A DNA stretch of 36,233 nt from an uncultured Lachnospiraceae bacterium (GTDB lineage Bacteria; Bacillota; Clostridia; Lachnospirales; Lachnospiraceae), in contig CANCYO010000028.1 of assembly GCA_947382415.1 (NCBI GenBank), positions 1 through 36,233 on the forward strand, in the 5' to 3' direction. Below are positions 1 through 8,144 of the stretch, in pieces. Positions within the stretch are counted from its first letter, which is position 1. Each line of letters opens with the position of its first letter. The notes below the pieces were generated by a model. It had not been told where the DNA came from. It made no database searches and saw only the letters and a list, made by a program, of their open reading frames with translations. The position numbers were made by a program, and so were the translations under genes.

Positions 1-25
1 GGCTTAAGTAAAGGATTTTTGCGAT

Positions 26-178
26 ATGATGTTAAAAAGAAGTGTCAAAGACCCGGCCAATGGGGTGTCGGAGGGAACCGTGAGCTACAGTCATGTGGTA
101 AGGCTGTTGCTGCAATATTATGGCAGCGATTCAGATGTCCTGTTAATTTTCTCTACTAAATTTCTCAAATTTTTGTAA
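26..178 (+). CDS. Possible small ORF (50 codons), unrecognised
   Basis: An open frame begins with two adjacent ATG codons and ends in TAA just before the tRNA promoter. The product would be basic at the start and hydrophobic at the end (ending KFLKFL). No ribosome binding site is visible: the bases before the ATG are T-rich. It may be the tail of a degraded gene that lies mostly outside the window, or chance. I do not recognise it. Confidence 0.18.
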   Translation: MMLKRSVKDPANGVSEGTVSYSHVVRLLLQYYGSDSDVLLIFSTKFLKFL

Positions 179-183
179 AGCCC

Positions 184-212
184 TTGACATTTTTGTTGTA
201 AGCGTGTAAAAT
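184..212 (+). promoter_or_regulatory. Sigma-A promoter of the tRNA-Gly pair
   Basis: TTGACA (184-189), a 17-nt spacer and TAAAAT (207-212): a full consensus -35 and a one-mismatch -10. It lies about 70 nt before the first tRNA and nothing else begins nearby, so it should drive both tRNA genes as one precursor. Confidence 0.8.
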
Positions 213-281
213 AACCAATGTTGTGATTCGTATGATTTTGATTAGATCATATGTAGATTGCATTTTTAGATAGTTATATAT

Positions 282-353
<72 letters not shown>

Positions 354-433
354 CTCGATATCATAGATTGCGGTGATATCGAATTGTTAATTTCATACCT
401 TCGTGTGCAGGCGTAATGCCTGTTACACAACAT

Positions 434-504
434 GCGGGTGTAGTTCAATGGTAGAACACCAGCCTTCCAAGCTGGATACGTGGGTTCGATTCCCATCACC
501 CGCT
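434..504 (+). tRNA. tRNA-Gly (TCC anticodon)
   Basis: The acceptor stem GCGGGTG pairs with CACCCGC at 497-503. The anticodon stem CCAGC/GCTGG encloses CTTCCAA (anticodon TCC), and the T-loop is TTCGATT. The discriminator is T504 and no CCA is encoded. It lies 80 nt after tRNA-Gly(GCC) and is presumably co-transcribed with it, giving the cell both glycine isoacceptors needed for GGN codons from one promoter. Confidence 0.96.
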
Positions 505-559
505 CTTTTTTATGGGTGATCGTACCCGCTCTTTTGCGGGGGATTACACCTGTTTTTTG

Positions 560-584
560 CGGAGGGTTGTACCTCCGTTTTTTT
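560..584 (+). terminator. Intrinsic terminator after the tRNA-Gly pair
   Basis: Perfect 6-bp stem CGGAGG (560-565) / CCTCCG (572-577), a 6-nt loop and seven T residues (578-584). A weaker GC hairpin, CCCGC/GCGGG at 525-540 with a T-rich loop, precedes it. The last T residues are shared with the -35 box of the next gene. Confidence 0.85.
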
Positions 585-611
585 GATAAGATATTATATA
601 TGCGGCATAAT
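583..611 (+). promoter_or_regulatory. Promoter of the 641 gene
   Basis: TTGATA (583-588), a 17-nt spacer and CATAAT (606-611). The -35 starts inside the T-run of the tRNA terminator, so the two elements are fused end to end. The start codon at 641 is about 23 nt after the expected transcription start. Confidence 0.6.
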
Positions 612-640
612 ATGGACGAAAGGATCAGGGAAGCGCTTCT

Positions 641-1360
641 ATGAAAAGGAATATAATAAATGCAGTGTTGATCTGTTTGTTTGTGATATTGGGAATTTCC
701 ACGGCTCTGTTAGTGTATCTGCATTTTTTTGCATCCGGCGACCGTGATCTTTCCGGGGAGTGGACAGCGGATCTGGATATGACGCAGCGGGCTGCGGTGG
801 CGGCTCTTGACTGGCTGCAGGACATAGAAGGCGTCTCTGTCTCTATGGAGGAAATGGAGTCCTATATGCCGTATTTAGCTGTTCAAATCAATCTGACTAT
901 GGAGCAGACGGCTCGTTTCGGAGGTACTTTCCGCTGTAATGTTCAAGCTGACAGTTATGATACCTGCAGGCAGGCTGCCTATGAGGCATTTGCCGTGGCT
1001 TTCCGGGATCTGTTGGGAGAGAGGCTTCGCATGGCGGGTTATGAGGGCGACACAGATCAGGAGAGTGTTGAAGCCCTTATAGAAGAAGCTTTTGGAATGT
1101 CCACTGTCTCTTATCTGATGTCCTGTGGTTCAGAGCTTTTGCCTACGCTGGAGGATTTGCAGGCGCGATATGACGGCAGCGGCACTTATGAAGCGGATGA
1201 GGGTATTTTGGTGAGACGGTTTGATTCGGGTGGAACCGTTGCAGTAAGAACGGAAGATTATATCAGGAAGGATTCCGTGCTGATTCTGTCCGGGGAAGCT
1301 GATACGGTGTCCTCCGGGGACTTTGGGGGCCGGTACCCCGTAATTTACATGCTGAAGTAA
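641..1360 (+). CDS. Membrane-anchored extracytoplasmic protein, unknown function
   Basis: The 239-residue product has one N-terminal hydrophobic segment (about residues 6-28) after a short basic start, with no lipobox cysteine, so it is probably a membrane-anchored protein facing outward. The remaining 210 residues are acidic and rich in helix-forming sequence. They end in a short beta-rich part that carries the RRFDSGG stretch near residue 190. No catalytic motif is visible and I do not recognise the family. It has its own promoter at 583-611. The S11 peptidase gene starts 50 nt downstream on the same strand with no terminator between, so the two are probably co-transcribed and this protein may act at the cell wall; that role is inference from position only. 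Confidence 0.85.
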   Translation: MKRNIINAVLICLFVILGISTALLVYLHFFASGDRDLSGEWTADLDMTQRAAVAALDWLQDIEGVSVSMEEMESYMPYLAVQINLTMEQTARFGGTFRCNVQADSYDTCRQAAYEAFAVAFRDLLGERLRMAGYEGDTDQESVEALIEEAFGMSTVSYLMSCGSELLPTLEDLQARYDGSGTYEADEGILVRRFDSGGTVAVRTEDYIRKDSVLILSGEADTVSSGDFGGRYPVIYMLK

Positions 1361-1410
1361 CTTTATTGATATGATTCAAATACTTTCAGATATTTGGAAC
1401 AGGAGATAAA

Positions 1411-2874
1411 ATGAAGATCGGTTTACAGAAAAAGAGTACCCGTATAGCATCCTTTTTATTATCTGCATTTCTGGTTTGTTTCCTTTGGCCGGCAGAGGCG
1501 TCCGCTGACTTTGAGATTACCGGAACCTGTCAGGTACAGGCGGATGATGGTCCCGCAGGCACTGTCAAAACCCTGGATTATGATTATGCGCATAATACCT
1601 ACCTGTCTCTAAGGGATATAGCCATGATCCTGGAGGATACTGACAAATGTTTTTCTCTGGCAATTACCAGGAATTCCGTCTCCATGATGACAGGAGATAC
1701 CTATACGCCTGTGGGAGTGGAAAATACCCCTTGGGAGGATGACGGGAATCCGGCTGTTTCCCTGCGGAGAAATGCGTTTACGGTAAATGAGCAGGAGGTG
1801 CTGTACCATACCATGATCCTGAGACTGCCTTCCGGAGATTATGATTGTTATATGATGGCGGCAGATTTAGGTATGCTTTTGGATGTGGATATCACTGTCT
1901 CCGATGCGGGATCTATGTGTATTCATACACAGGAGCCTTTTGGGGTTTCTATGGCTGCGCTGGAAGAGGGCGGATATTTTGGAGGAGTCAACAGTGTGTT
2001 GGCGGGGGATGCCATAAGCGGTGAGATTTATTACCGCTATCAGGCGGATACGGCCTATCCGATAGCCAGTACGTCCAAGCTTATGACTTATCTGTTGACA
2101 ATGGATGCCGTCATGGCTGGAGAGATTACCCTTGAGGAGTCCGTGCCTGTCTCTGAGACAGTTGAAATGCTGGCTGCCTCTGATGACGGGGTGCTGCCCC
2201 TGAAAGCCGGAGATGAGATTGCCGTGGAGGATCTGTTGATTGGCCTCCTCCTGCCCTCCAGTAATGAATGCGCCCTGTGTCTGGCTGAGGCTGTCAGCGG
2301 TTCTGAGGAAGCTTTTGTTGAGAGGATGAATGAAAAGGCAATGGAACTGGGGCTTTCCCAGGCGGTCTTTTACAACAGTCACGGCCTGCCCTCATACTCG
2401 CAGACACCTGTTCCCGCAAAGCGTCAGAACAGTATGAGCGCGGAGGAAATGTTCCGGCTGTCCTCCTACATTTTAAAGGTTTATCCCCAGATCACGGATA
2501 TCACGTCCCAAAAAGAAGCCGAACTGAAGTCTCTGGGACTTGAGGTGCGCAACAGCAATCCGCTTTTATATAATCTGCCGGAAGTGACAGGTCTGAAAAC
2601 AGGAACCACCAATAAGGCGGGAGCCTGTCTGGTCACATCTCTGACTGCGGACGACGGGGTGATGGAGCATGATCTGATCGTGGTGGTTCTGGGCGCTGAG
2701 AATTCCATAGAGAGGGGCCGTGTGTCGGGACTGCTGGCCAGATATGCGCTGCATAGATTCCATGAGAAGCCGGGAGAGCCGGAAGCCGGGGCATCTGCCC
2801 AGACTGTCCGGTCTCTTCCCGTGCATGCGGAGGCGGCAGTGGAATGTATCATCAGATACGCCAAAAAGCGCTGA
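1411..2874 (+). CDS. D-alanyl-D-alanine carboxypeptidase, peptidase S11 family
   Basis: A secreted penicillin-binding protein that should remove the terminal D-Ala from peptidoglycan stem peptides. A signal peptide occupies about residues 1-32. Residues 55-175 look like a copper-amine-oxidase-N-type stalk domain (YLSLRDIA motif), an accessory region often fused to clostridial wall enzymes. The S11 catalytic domain follows with all three signature motifs: SxxK at S220-K223, SxN at S283-N285 and KTG at 396-398. The C-terminal part is shorter than the beta-rich anchor domain of DacA/DacF and ends in a basic, weakly amphipathic tail. AGGAG lies 5 nt before the ATG. Sporulation-type (DacF) and vegetative members of the family cannot be told apart here, so no gene symbol is given. 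Confidence 0.93.
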   Translation: MKIGLQKKSTRIASFLLSAFLVCFLWPAEASADFEITGTCQVQADDGPAGTVKTLDYDYAHNTYLSLRDIAMILEDTDKCFSLAITRNSVSMMTGDTYTPVGVENTPWEDDGNPAVSLRRNAFTVNEQEVLYHTMILRLPSGDYDCYMMAADLGMLLDVDITVSDAGSMCIHTQEPFGVSMAALEEGGYFGGVNSVLAGDAISGEIYYRYQADTAYPIASTSKLMTYLLTMDAVMAGEITLEESVPVSETVEMLAASDDGVLPLKAGDEIAVEDLLIGLLLPSSNECALCLAEAVSGSEEAFVERMNEKAMELGLSQAVFYNSHGLPSYSQTPVPAKRQNSMSAEEMFRLSSYILKVYPQITDITSQKEAELKSLGLEVRNSNPLLYNLPEVTGLKTGTTNKAGACLVTSLTADDGVMEHDLIVVVLGAENSIERGRVSGLLARYALHRFHEKPGEPEAGASAQTVRSLPVHAEAAVECIIRYAKKR

Positions 2875-2892
2875 CAGGAGTGTCAAATATTG

Positions 2893-3699
2893 TCAATAAG
2901 AAAGCCGGGCCTCCTCTGCCCGTTTCAGGGCCAGGTACAGTTCAGCATTGGTGGCGTAGCGATAGGGATTTACATAAAGGATTCCCAGTATGTTAAAAGT
3001 AAAGGCAGAGAGGATACTCCAACCCCAGAAGGACAGATCCAGGACAAAGACATTCCATTTCTGTTTTTTCATGAGCCTTTTGTTTTGGCGTAAGATTTCC
3101 CGGCAGCTTAGTTCGGGTCTGTCTGCCAGAAGATAGGGAATCATCCGATACTCATAGGCCTTCATGACGGGCAGCACAAAGAGCAAAACGCATGGAAATG
3201 CCAGTATGTTTTGCGTGAACACACAGAACAGGAAGGGGACAAGAGAGACACAGGCCCACAGGAAGAGAAACAGGTTTCGCAAAAACATAGTGAGCACGGT
3301 GGTCAGATAGTTGTGTTTAAAGGCGTGAAACAACTGCCGGATTCCGGCGTTGCTGATCCAGGCATTCTCGAGAAAGAAGCTGCAGCCGCCCACCTGCAGG
3401 ACAGGAATGATGAACAGAAACGACAGCCAGATCAGCAGTATCACCGCACCAAGGGTTGATTTTACGTTTTGGGGAAGCGCGTTCAGATATTCCATACCGT
3501 TTGATTCGGTGAAAGGCGCCGCAATCTGAGGGTTTGTGCCTGAGGCCTCATAAAATGTGGAACTCTGTACGCTGATGTTGGCGTTTCCGGTGGAAGGAGT
3601 AATCAGAAAGACGATCAGAGCCACCAGAATACATCTCCAATAATTTCGTTTCAGGGAATCCTTTGCCCTGCGCTTTAATTCAGAACGATACCAGTCCAT
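2893..3699 (-). CDS. DUF975 family membrane protein
   Basis: The N-terminus (WYRSELKRRAKDSLKRNYW) is the characteristic opening of DUF975 proteins: a basic amphipathic stretch before the first membrane segment. About five to six hydrophobic segments follow over 268 residues, with an extracytoplasmic Ser/Asn-rich loop between the first two. The function of the family is unknown. The start used is the second ATG (3697-3699), because GAGGAGG lies 6 nt before it and actually overlaps the ATG at 3714. It is convergent with the carboxypeptidase gene (18 nt apart). Confidence 0.85.
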   Translation of the reverse strand: MDWYRSELKRRAKDSLKRNYWRCILVALIVFLITPSTGNANISVQSSTFYEASGTNPQIAAPFTESNGMEYLNALPQNVKSTLGAVILLIWLSFLFIIPVLQVGGCSFFLENAWISNAGIRQLFHAFKHNYLTTVLTMFLRNLFLFLWACVSLVPFLFCVFTQNILAFPCVLLFVLPVMKAYEYRMIPYLLADRPELSCREILRQNKRLMKKQKWNVFVLDLSFWGWSILSAFTFNILGILYVNPYRYATNAELYLALKRAEEARLSY

Positions 3700-3737
3700 A
3701 ACAATCCTCCTCATTAGTGTTTTGAAAAATAATATTG

Positions 3738-3767
3738 ATTATATCACAATACAAAGCAAAAAAACAA
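3738..3767 (-). promoter_or_regulatory. Probable promoter of the DUF975 gene
   Basis: On the minus strand TTGTTT (3762-3767), an 18-nt spacer and TATAAT (3738-3743) lie 39 nt before the start codon in a very AT-rich gap. The -10 is perfect; the -35 is weak. Confidence 0.45.
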
Positions 3768-3789
3768 TATAAAATCAGTATTTATTTGC

Positions 3790-5244
3790 TTATTCTGTGG
3801 GATGCACCGGCCCCCGGTCCCAGATTTTGCTTGGCTGTGCGCTGTAGGTGGGACGGCGGAATAAAAGTGTTCTGAGGGCCTTGCCATTCCAGGGGTACAA
3901 TGGCCAAAAATAACTCATGCCGCCGAAGGTAGGTGTGGTGAGAACAGAAATGATTAATAGAAACACGCTGATTCCAAATCCCCACACACCGCCGGTGGCA
4001 GTGGCTGCCAGCAGAAAGATGCGGTACACCCGCAGCGCATCCGCAAATTCCAGGCTTGAGATGGATAGAGAAGCCAGAAGCGTCACGGCGCCGTAAAACA
4101 GAACCTCTGTGGAAGCCCAGTTCAGACTCACGGCGATGTCTCCGATCAACAGGCCGCCCACAATGGCCAAAGAACCGGAAAAGCGCCCGGAGCTCAAGGA
4201 AGCGGCATATTTAAACAAATCTAAAATAAACTCCACCGCCAGTACATAAAAGGTCATCCGCACAGGTCCTGGGGAATCTGTGGACAGAAGCTGCCACTGT
4301 GCCGCAAGAGATGGAAAACGGGTGGTGATCAGGAGAAAAAGCGGCATCAGAAAAAGACTCACAGGTATGCAGGCCAGACGCACCAGCCGGAAATAACTGC
4401 CCACCAGAGGGGATTTATAATAATCTTCCGCGCTCTGAGTGAATTGAAAAATGGTACAGGGCAGTATCATCACCAGCGGAGAGTTGTCCACTAACAGCAG
4501 GATATGTCCTTCCATCAGATAACTGCAGGCCACGTCAGGACGTTCCGTGTACTGCACGGCGGGCAGAGGGTTCCAGCATCTGTGAGGTATCAACAGCTCT
4601 TCCAGACTTTTACTTCCCATAGTCAGCGAGGTGATCTGCAGACTGTCCAGCTTGTGATTCAGGGCATTTAACAGCTCATTATTCACACTGCCGCCCAGAT
4701 AGGCGACGGCCACATCGGTGCGGCTGGCGCTGCCCAGTGAGTGCATGGCGAAGGTAAGCTCGGGCGAGCGCACACGCCGCCGTATCAGATTGGCATTAAA
4801 CAGCAATGTCTCTACAAAACCGTCCCTTGCGCCCTTGGTGATGCGTTCGGCGTCAGGTTCTGCCACTCCTCTTGTGGGATAAGTGCGGGCATCGATGATA
4901 AGAGCCTGATCGAATCCTTCGACAAACAGCAGAGAAGGACCGCTCAAAAGACTTTTTACCAGCTTATCCCAATCCCTCTCCGGCTCTACCTGGGCAAAGC
5001 CAATCTTGGCGTTCATATAGCAGATCAGATTTTCAATCTGTCCATCTTTGTTATAAACAGGATTTTGCAGGTCCGAAAAAATCTGTTGCAGTACATCCGT
5101 TTTGCAGAAGCCGTTCACACCTATCCAATAGGCAGGCGTTTCCCCCAGAAACAGATCGCGCGTAACAAGGTCAAAGCTGGTACCGACAGGCAGCAGCCTG
5201 TGCAGGACGCTGATATTTTCGGATAAATCTGTAGATAATGTCAA
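3790..5244 (-). CDS. Spore germination protein, GerA family, SpoVAF-like
   Basis: A 484-residue membrane protein of the GerA/SpoVAF family, expected in the inner membrane of the spore. The N-terminal half (about 1-270) is the soluble GerA domain with the conserved stretch around GPSLLFVEG, the EP-containing segment (VAEPDAERITKGARDGF) and LIRRRVRSP. The C-terminal half has four to five membrane segments and ends with the aromatic/proline-rich LYPWNGKALRTLLFRRP, close to what SpoVAF proteins carry. The start is a TTG (5242-5244) placed 6 nt after GGAGGG; the in-frame TTG at 5265 has no ribosome binding site. Neither the other spoVA genes nor gerB/gerC partners are adjacent, so it is an orphan copy. 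Expression is presumably forespore-specific, but I could not point to a clear sigma-G box. Confidence 0.9.
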   Translation of the reverse strand: MTLSTDLSENISVLHRLLPVGTSFDLVTRDLFLGETPAYWIGVNGFCKTDVLQQIFSDLQNPVYNKDGQIENLICYMNAKIGFAQVEPERDWDKLVKSLLSGPSLLFVEGFDQALIIDARTYPTRGVAEPDAERITKGARDGFVETLLFNANLIRRRVRSPELTFAMHSLGSASRTDVAVAYLGGSVNNELLNALNHKLDSLQITSLTMGSKSLEELLIPHRCWNPLPAVQYTERPDVACSYLMEGHILLLVDNSPLVMILPCTIFQFTQSAEDYYKSPLVGSYFRLVRLACIPVSLFLMPLFLLITTRFPSLAAQWQLLSTDSPGPVRMTFYVLAVEFILDLFKYAASLSSGRFSGSLAIVGGLLIGDIAVSLNWASTEVLFYGAVTLLASLSISSLEFADALRVYRIFLLAATATGGVWGFGISVFLLIISVLTTPTFGGMSYFWPLYPWNGKALRTLLFRRPTYSAQPSKIWDRGPVHPTE

Positions 5245-5379
5245 AGAGATACCCTCCGTTTCCAATCTGATGAATAAGCAGGTCTGAAATCACGTTTAGT
5301 TTTTCCGAAATGAGAAACTCTATTCCTTTTTTGGAGGGTGCGTGCTATGATAAGTCAGAGAGCAGGAGGTGTATTGATT

Positions 5380-5940
5380 ATGACAGAAGAAATGACAATG
5401 ATTGGCGATGAGGCATATAGAGCCGCGAAGGAGATTCTGGAGCTTGCGCATCCGGAAGAGGGCCAGTTGATGGTGGTTGGCTGTTCTACCAGCGAGGTGG
5501 GCGGCGCAGGTATCGGAACCTTTTCCAGGCCGGAGGTGGCGGAGGTGGTATTCGGCGGCGTTTATCAGGCCACACAGGAGGCCGGAGTCTATCTGGCAGC
5601 ACAGTGCTGCGAGCATCTCAACCGCGCTCTGATCATAGAAAAAGAGGCCGCACGGTTGTACGGCCTCGAGATTGTAAATGTCATGCCCCAGCCCAAAGCC
5701 GGCGGCTCCTTTGCCACGGCAGCCTACAAGGCCTTTGAACATCCGGTGGCTGTGGAACACATCAGGGCGCATGTGGGAATGGATATCGGAGATACCCTGA
5801 TCGGTATGCATCTGCGGGATGTGGCGGTGCCGGTACGCATCCGCACCCGTCAGATCGGGGACGCCCATGTGGTCTGCGCCCGCACCAGAGCAAAATATAT
5901 CGGCGGCGGCAGGGCAGTTTATGACGACAGTATGGAATAG
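5380..5940 (+). CDS. YwlG / UPF0340 (TIGR01440) family protein
   Basis: The 186-residue product matches the UPF0340 family in length (B. subtilis YwlG is about 180) and in conserved blocks: VVGCSTSEVGGAGIGTFSRP, QCCEHLNRAL, and MPQPKAGGSFATAAY. The biochemical role of the family is not established. The start chosen is ATG 5380, 9 nt after AGGAGGT; an upstream GTG (5338) and ATG (5347) in the same frame lack a ribosome binding site and would add a non-conserved N-terminus. It is divergent from the SpoVAF-like gene and convergent with murG, so it is probably monocistronic. Confidence 0.88.
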   Translation: MTEEMTMIGDEAYRAAKEILELAHPEEGQLMVVGCSTSEVGGAGIGTFSRPEVAEVVFGGVYQATQEAGVYLAAQCCEHLNRALIIEKEAARLYGLEIVNVMPQPKAGGSFATAAYKAFEHPVAVEHIRAHVGMDIGDTLIGMHLRDVAVPVRIRTRQIGDAHVVCARTRAKYIGGGRAVYDDSME

Positions 5941-5981
5941 GGCCGGGGACAGATCCGGTTCGTGCTTATTGCGGCAGCCGT

Positions 5982-7049
5982 TTACACCGCTGTGGCTTCC
6001 CGGATCAACTGCATGATCCTGGGCACGGAATCCATCTGGCTGCTCCCGCTCATGGTCCTGGTATAGTTTTGCCTGTCGGCATATAATTCATGTACCTTCT
6101 GGACCAGCAGCCGGGTGGTCAGATCATCTTCGTTGATGACGATGGAAAAACCCTGCGCCTCAAAGGATGCGGCGTTTAAGAGCTGGTCGCCCCGGCTGCT
6201 GGCAGCCGGCAGCGGAATCAGGATATTGGGCTTTTTCAGCGCCAGAAGCTCACAGATGGCATTGGCGCCCGCCCGGGAGATGACAAGGTCCGCCATGGCG
6301 AACAGATCTTTGAGTTCCGCCTTGATGTATTCAAACTGTTTATAGCCGGGAGTGCTCAGGAAGAGATTGTCAATCTTTCCTTTTCCGCACAGATGTACTA
6401 CCTGAAAATCTTTGAGCAGCTCGGGAAGAGCGTCCCGCACAGCCTTGTTCACATTGGAGGCTCCGAGACTCCCTCCGATGACCATAATAACAGGTTTGTT
6501 GGCGGTAAAGCCGCATAGATTCAGACCGGCCAGTTTGTTTCCCTGAGTCAGCTCGCTCCGAATGGGCGATCCGGTGAGGACAGCTTTGCCTTCGGGCATT
6601 TTCTCCATTGTTTCGGGAAAGTTGCAGCACACTCTGGCAGCTACCGGAATGCAGAGTCTGTTAGCCAGTCCCGGCGTCATGTCGGATTCGTGAATGATGC
6701 AGGGGATTCCCAGAGAGGCCGCGGCCCGCACCACAGGTACACTGACAAAGCCCCCTTTGGAGAAGACCACATCGGGTTTCAGCTTTTTCAGATATTTTCT
6801 TGCCTCTCCGAAGCCCTTGATCACACGGAAAGGGTCTGTGAGATTTTTGGGATCCAGATAACGGCGGAATTTTCCGGTGGAAATACCGGTATAGGGCACG
6901 TCAAAGTCACTGATCAGTTTTTTTTCGATTCCATCATAGGAGCCCATATAGGAAACTTCATAGCCTGCCTCCCGCAATGCGGGAAGAAGGGCGATGTTGG
7001 GTGTCACATGCCCGGCAGTGCCGCCGCCGGTCAGCACGATTTTTTTCAT
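5982..7049 (-). CDS. murG: MurG, UDP-GlcNAc:lipid I GlcNAc transferase
   Basis: Transfers GlcNAc from UDP-GlcNAc to undecaprenyl-pyrophosphoryl-MurNAc-pentapeptide, forming lipid II on the inner face of the membrane. The 355-residue length is typical. The N-terminal GT-B domain opens with VLTGGGTAGHVTPNIAL (first G loop) and has the second loop at SKGGFVSVP. The C-terminal domain has the donor-binding GGSLGASNVN and RAGANAICELLALKKP segments. AGGAAGG precedes the ATG by 9 nt. It lies 35 nt after the TSCPD gene, apparently in one transcript, and away from other division or cell wall (dcw) genes. Similarity to clostridial second MurG copies is possible, so it may not be the only MurG in the genome. 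Confidence 0.95.
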   Translation of the reverse strand: MKKIVLTGGGTAGHVTPNIALLPALREAGYEVSYMGSYDGIEKKLISDFDVPYTGISTGKFRRYLDPKNLTDPFRVIKGFGEARKYLKKLKPDVVFSKGGFVSVPVVRAAASLGIPCIIHESDMTPGLANRLCIPVAARVCCNFPETMEKMPEGKAVLTGSPIRSELTQGNKLAGLNLCGFTANKPVIMVIGGSLGASNVNKAVRDALPELLKDFQVVHLCGKGKIDNLFLSTPGYKQFEYIKAELKDLFAMADLVISRAGANAICELLALKKPNILIPLPAASSRGDQLLNAASFEAQGFSIVINEDDLTTRLLVQKVHELYADRQNYTRTMSGSSQMDSVPRIMQLIREATAV

Positions 7050-7084
7050 AATGTTTTTCCTTCCTGTTCCAGATATAGTATATG

Positions 7085-7321
7085 CTACAGCATACTTTCC
7101 AGTGCCTGTGCAAGCTGATCGGGGCAGGAAGTGCTTTTTGTTCCGCAGCGGATGCCTTTTAAGCGGCTGATGGCTTCCTGTGGAGTCATTCCTTTCACCA
7201 GAGCGCTGATGCCCTGCAGATTGCCGTTGCAGCCATTGGTAAATTTCACGGATTCGATCACCCCGTTTGCCAGCTCTATGTCGATAGAGGTGGAACAGGT
7301 TCCCTTCGTCTGATATCTCAT
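7085..7321 (-). CDS. TSCPD domain protein (TIGR03905-like, four cysteines)
   Basis: A 78-residue protein with the name-giving TSCPD motif (64-68) and four conserved cysteines at about 9, 31, 59 and 66, which suggests a metal or Fe-S site. The family is described only as uncharacterised; related C-terminal domains occur in ribonucleotide reductases. The start is ATG 7321 with GGAGG 5 nt before it; the in-frame TTG at 7333 overlaps that ribosome binding site and is rejected. It is first in a short transcript with murG, behind the promoter at 7356-7384. Confidence 0.88.
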   Translation of the reverse strand: MRYQTKGTCSTSIDIELANGVIESVKFTNGCNGNLQGISALVKGMTPQEAISRLKGIRCGTKSTSCPDQLAQALESML

Positions 7322-7355
7322 AGTATCCTCCAATTAATACAAATCATTAAAAATT

Positions 7356-7384
7356 ATTATAGCAGAATTTTCCTGATTCCGCAA
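7356..7384 (-). promoter_or_regulatory. Promoter of the TSCPD-murG unit
   Basis: Minus-strand TTGCGG (7379-7384), a 17-nt spacer and a perfect TATAAT (7356-7361). It lies 35 nt before the TSCPD start codon. Confidence 0.65.
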
Positions 7385-7407
7385 TGTCACACGGATATAA
7401 ATAAGCG

Positions 7408-7461
7408 GCGCGGGAAGACGGGAGCAAACAGTGGAAGATACCCTGAAATCTTGTTTTTCAA
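7408..7461 (+). pseudogene. Decayed copy of the 3' end of the 8145 gene
   Basis: These 54 bases match the last 54 bases of the intact gene at 8604-8657 with about nine differences. Translated in the matching frame they give AREDGSKQWKIP followed by an in-frame stop, against VREDRSKQWKILRNFVF in the intact copy. The original stop codon is lost, and the similarity fades quickly upstream. It is a remnant of a related gene whose body is gone. The DUF3788 gene now lies between the two copies and its 3' end touches the remnant. Confidence 0.75.
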
Positions 7462-7883
7462 CTCTTTTTTTGCTTCCGATTCGGTTTTCTTTTGATAGCC
7501 AACAGTCTCATATAGTCATCAAATTCAGTCATATCAGTCGGCTCAAACATTATCCATTTTCCGTCATGATATGTTTTTGCTTCATCATATCGCCTGCAAA
7601 CAGCATTAGAAAAAGTATCTCTTAAATCTTCAAATTTTGCTCTTTCATCTTTCCCCAAAATAATCATGAAACCCAAACAATTACTTTTTGCACATAGGCA
7701 GCAAAGTGTTTTGCCGCCTCTCCTGTATTTATACTCGTAAGTCCAATTTTTGCCGCCGGTATCCCATAATCGGTCCATATCATATTTTTCTTCAATAGCC
7801 GAACATAATGCCTGCCAAATTTCAAACAAGGATTGTCCGAGCAATTCAGTCATAGCTGATTGAGTGGGTATATTTTCAAGCAT
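7458..7883 (-). CDS. DUF3788 family protein
   Basis: A 141-residue soluble protein with the features of DUF3788: an opening that targets a short helical block (LGQSLFEIWQAL), then YEYKYRRGGKTLCCLCAKSN, GFMIILGKDERAKFE, and a closing WIMFEP before a basic tail. The function of the family is unknown; it is commonly accessory. GGAGG lies 7 nt before the ATG at 7883; the longer frame upstream has no ribosome binding site and would add a non-conserved hydrophobic N-terminus. Base composition is clearly more AT-rich than the flanking core genes, and the gene sits between an intact gene and the remnant of its homologue, both signs of a rearranged accessory patch. Confidence 0.85.
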   Translation of the reverse strand: MLENIPTQSAMTELLGQSLFEIWQALCSAIEEKYDMDRLWDTGGKNWTYEYKYRRGGKTLCCLCAKSNCLGFMIILGKDERAKFEDLRDTFSNAVCRRYDEAKTYHDGKWIMFEPTDMTEFDDYMRLLAIKRKPNRKQKKS

Positions 7884-8144
7884 AATAATTCCTCCGTAAA
7901 TTATGATTGTAATTTGATAATTTTTAAGGAAAAAATGAGGGAAAAAATCATATAAAACATTATAACACAAAATATACAGTAATTGCCAGGCTGATTGAAA
8001 TGCTTTCTCGGTATATTTCATACAACAAAAATTTGACAACAAACATAATAGGCTATAAACTTATAATAATTACAACGCGTTTGCAGATTGCAACAAATAT
8101 AATAGTAGTGAAATTCAGGATGAACGAGTCAGGAAAGGAATAAT

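Noticed and set aside
3790..5244. Complete gerA-type germinant receptor operon
   Set aside because: No gerB or gerC partner is adjacent, and the C-terminus fits SpoVAF better.
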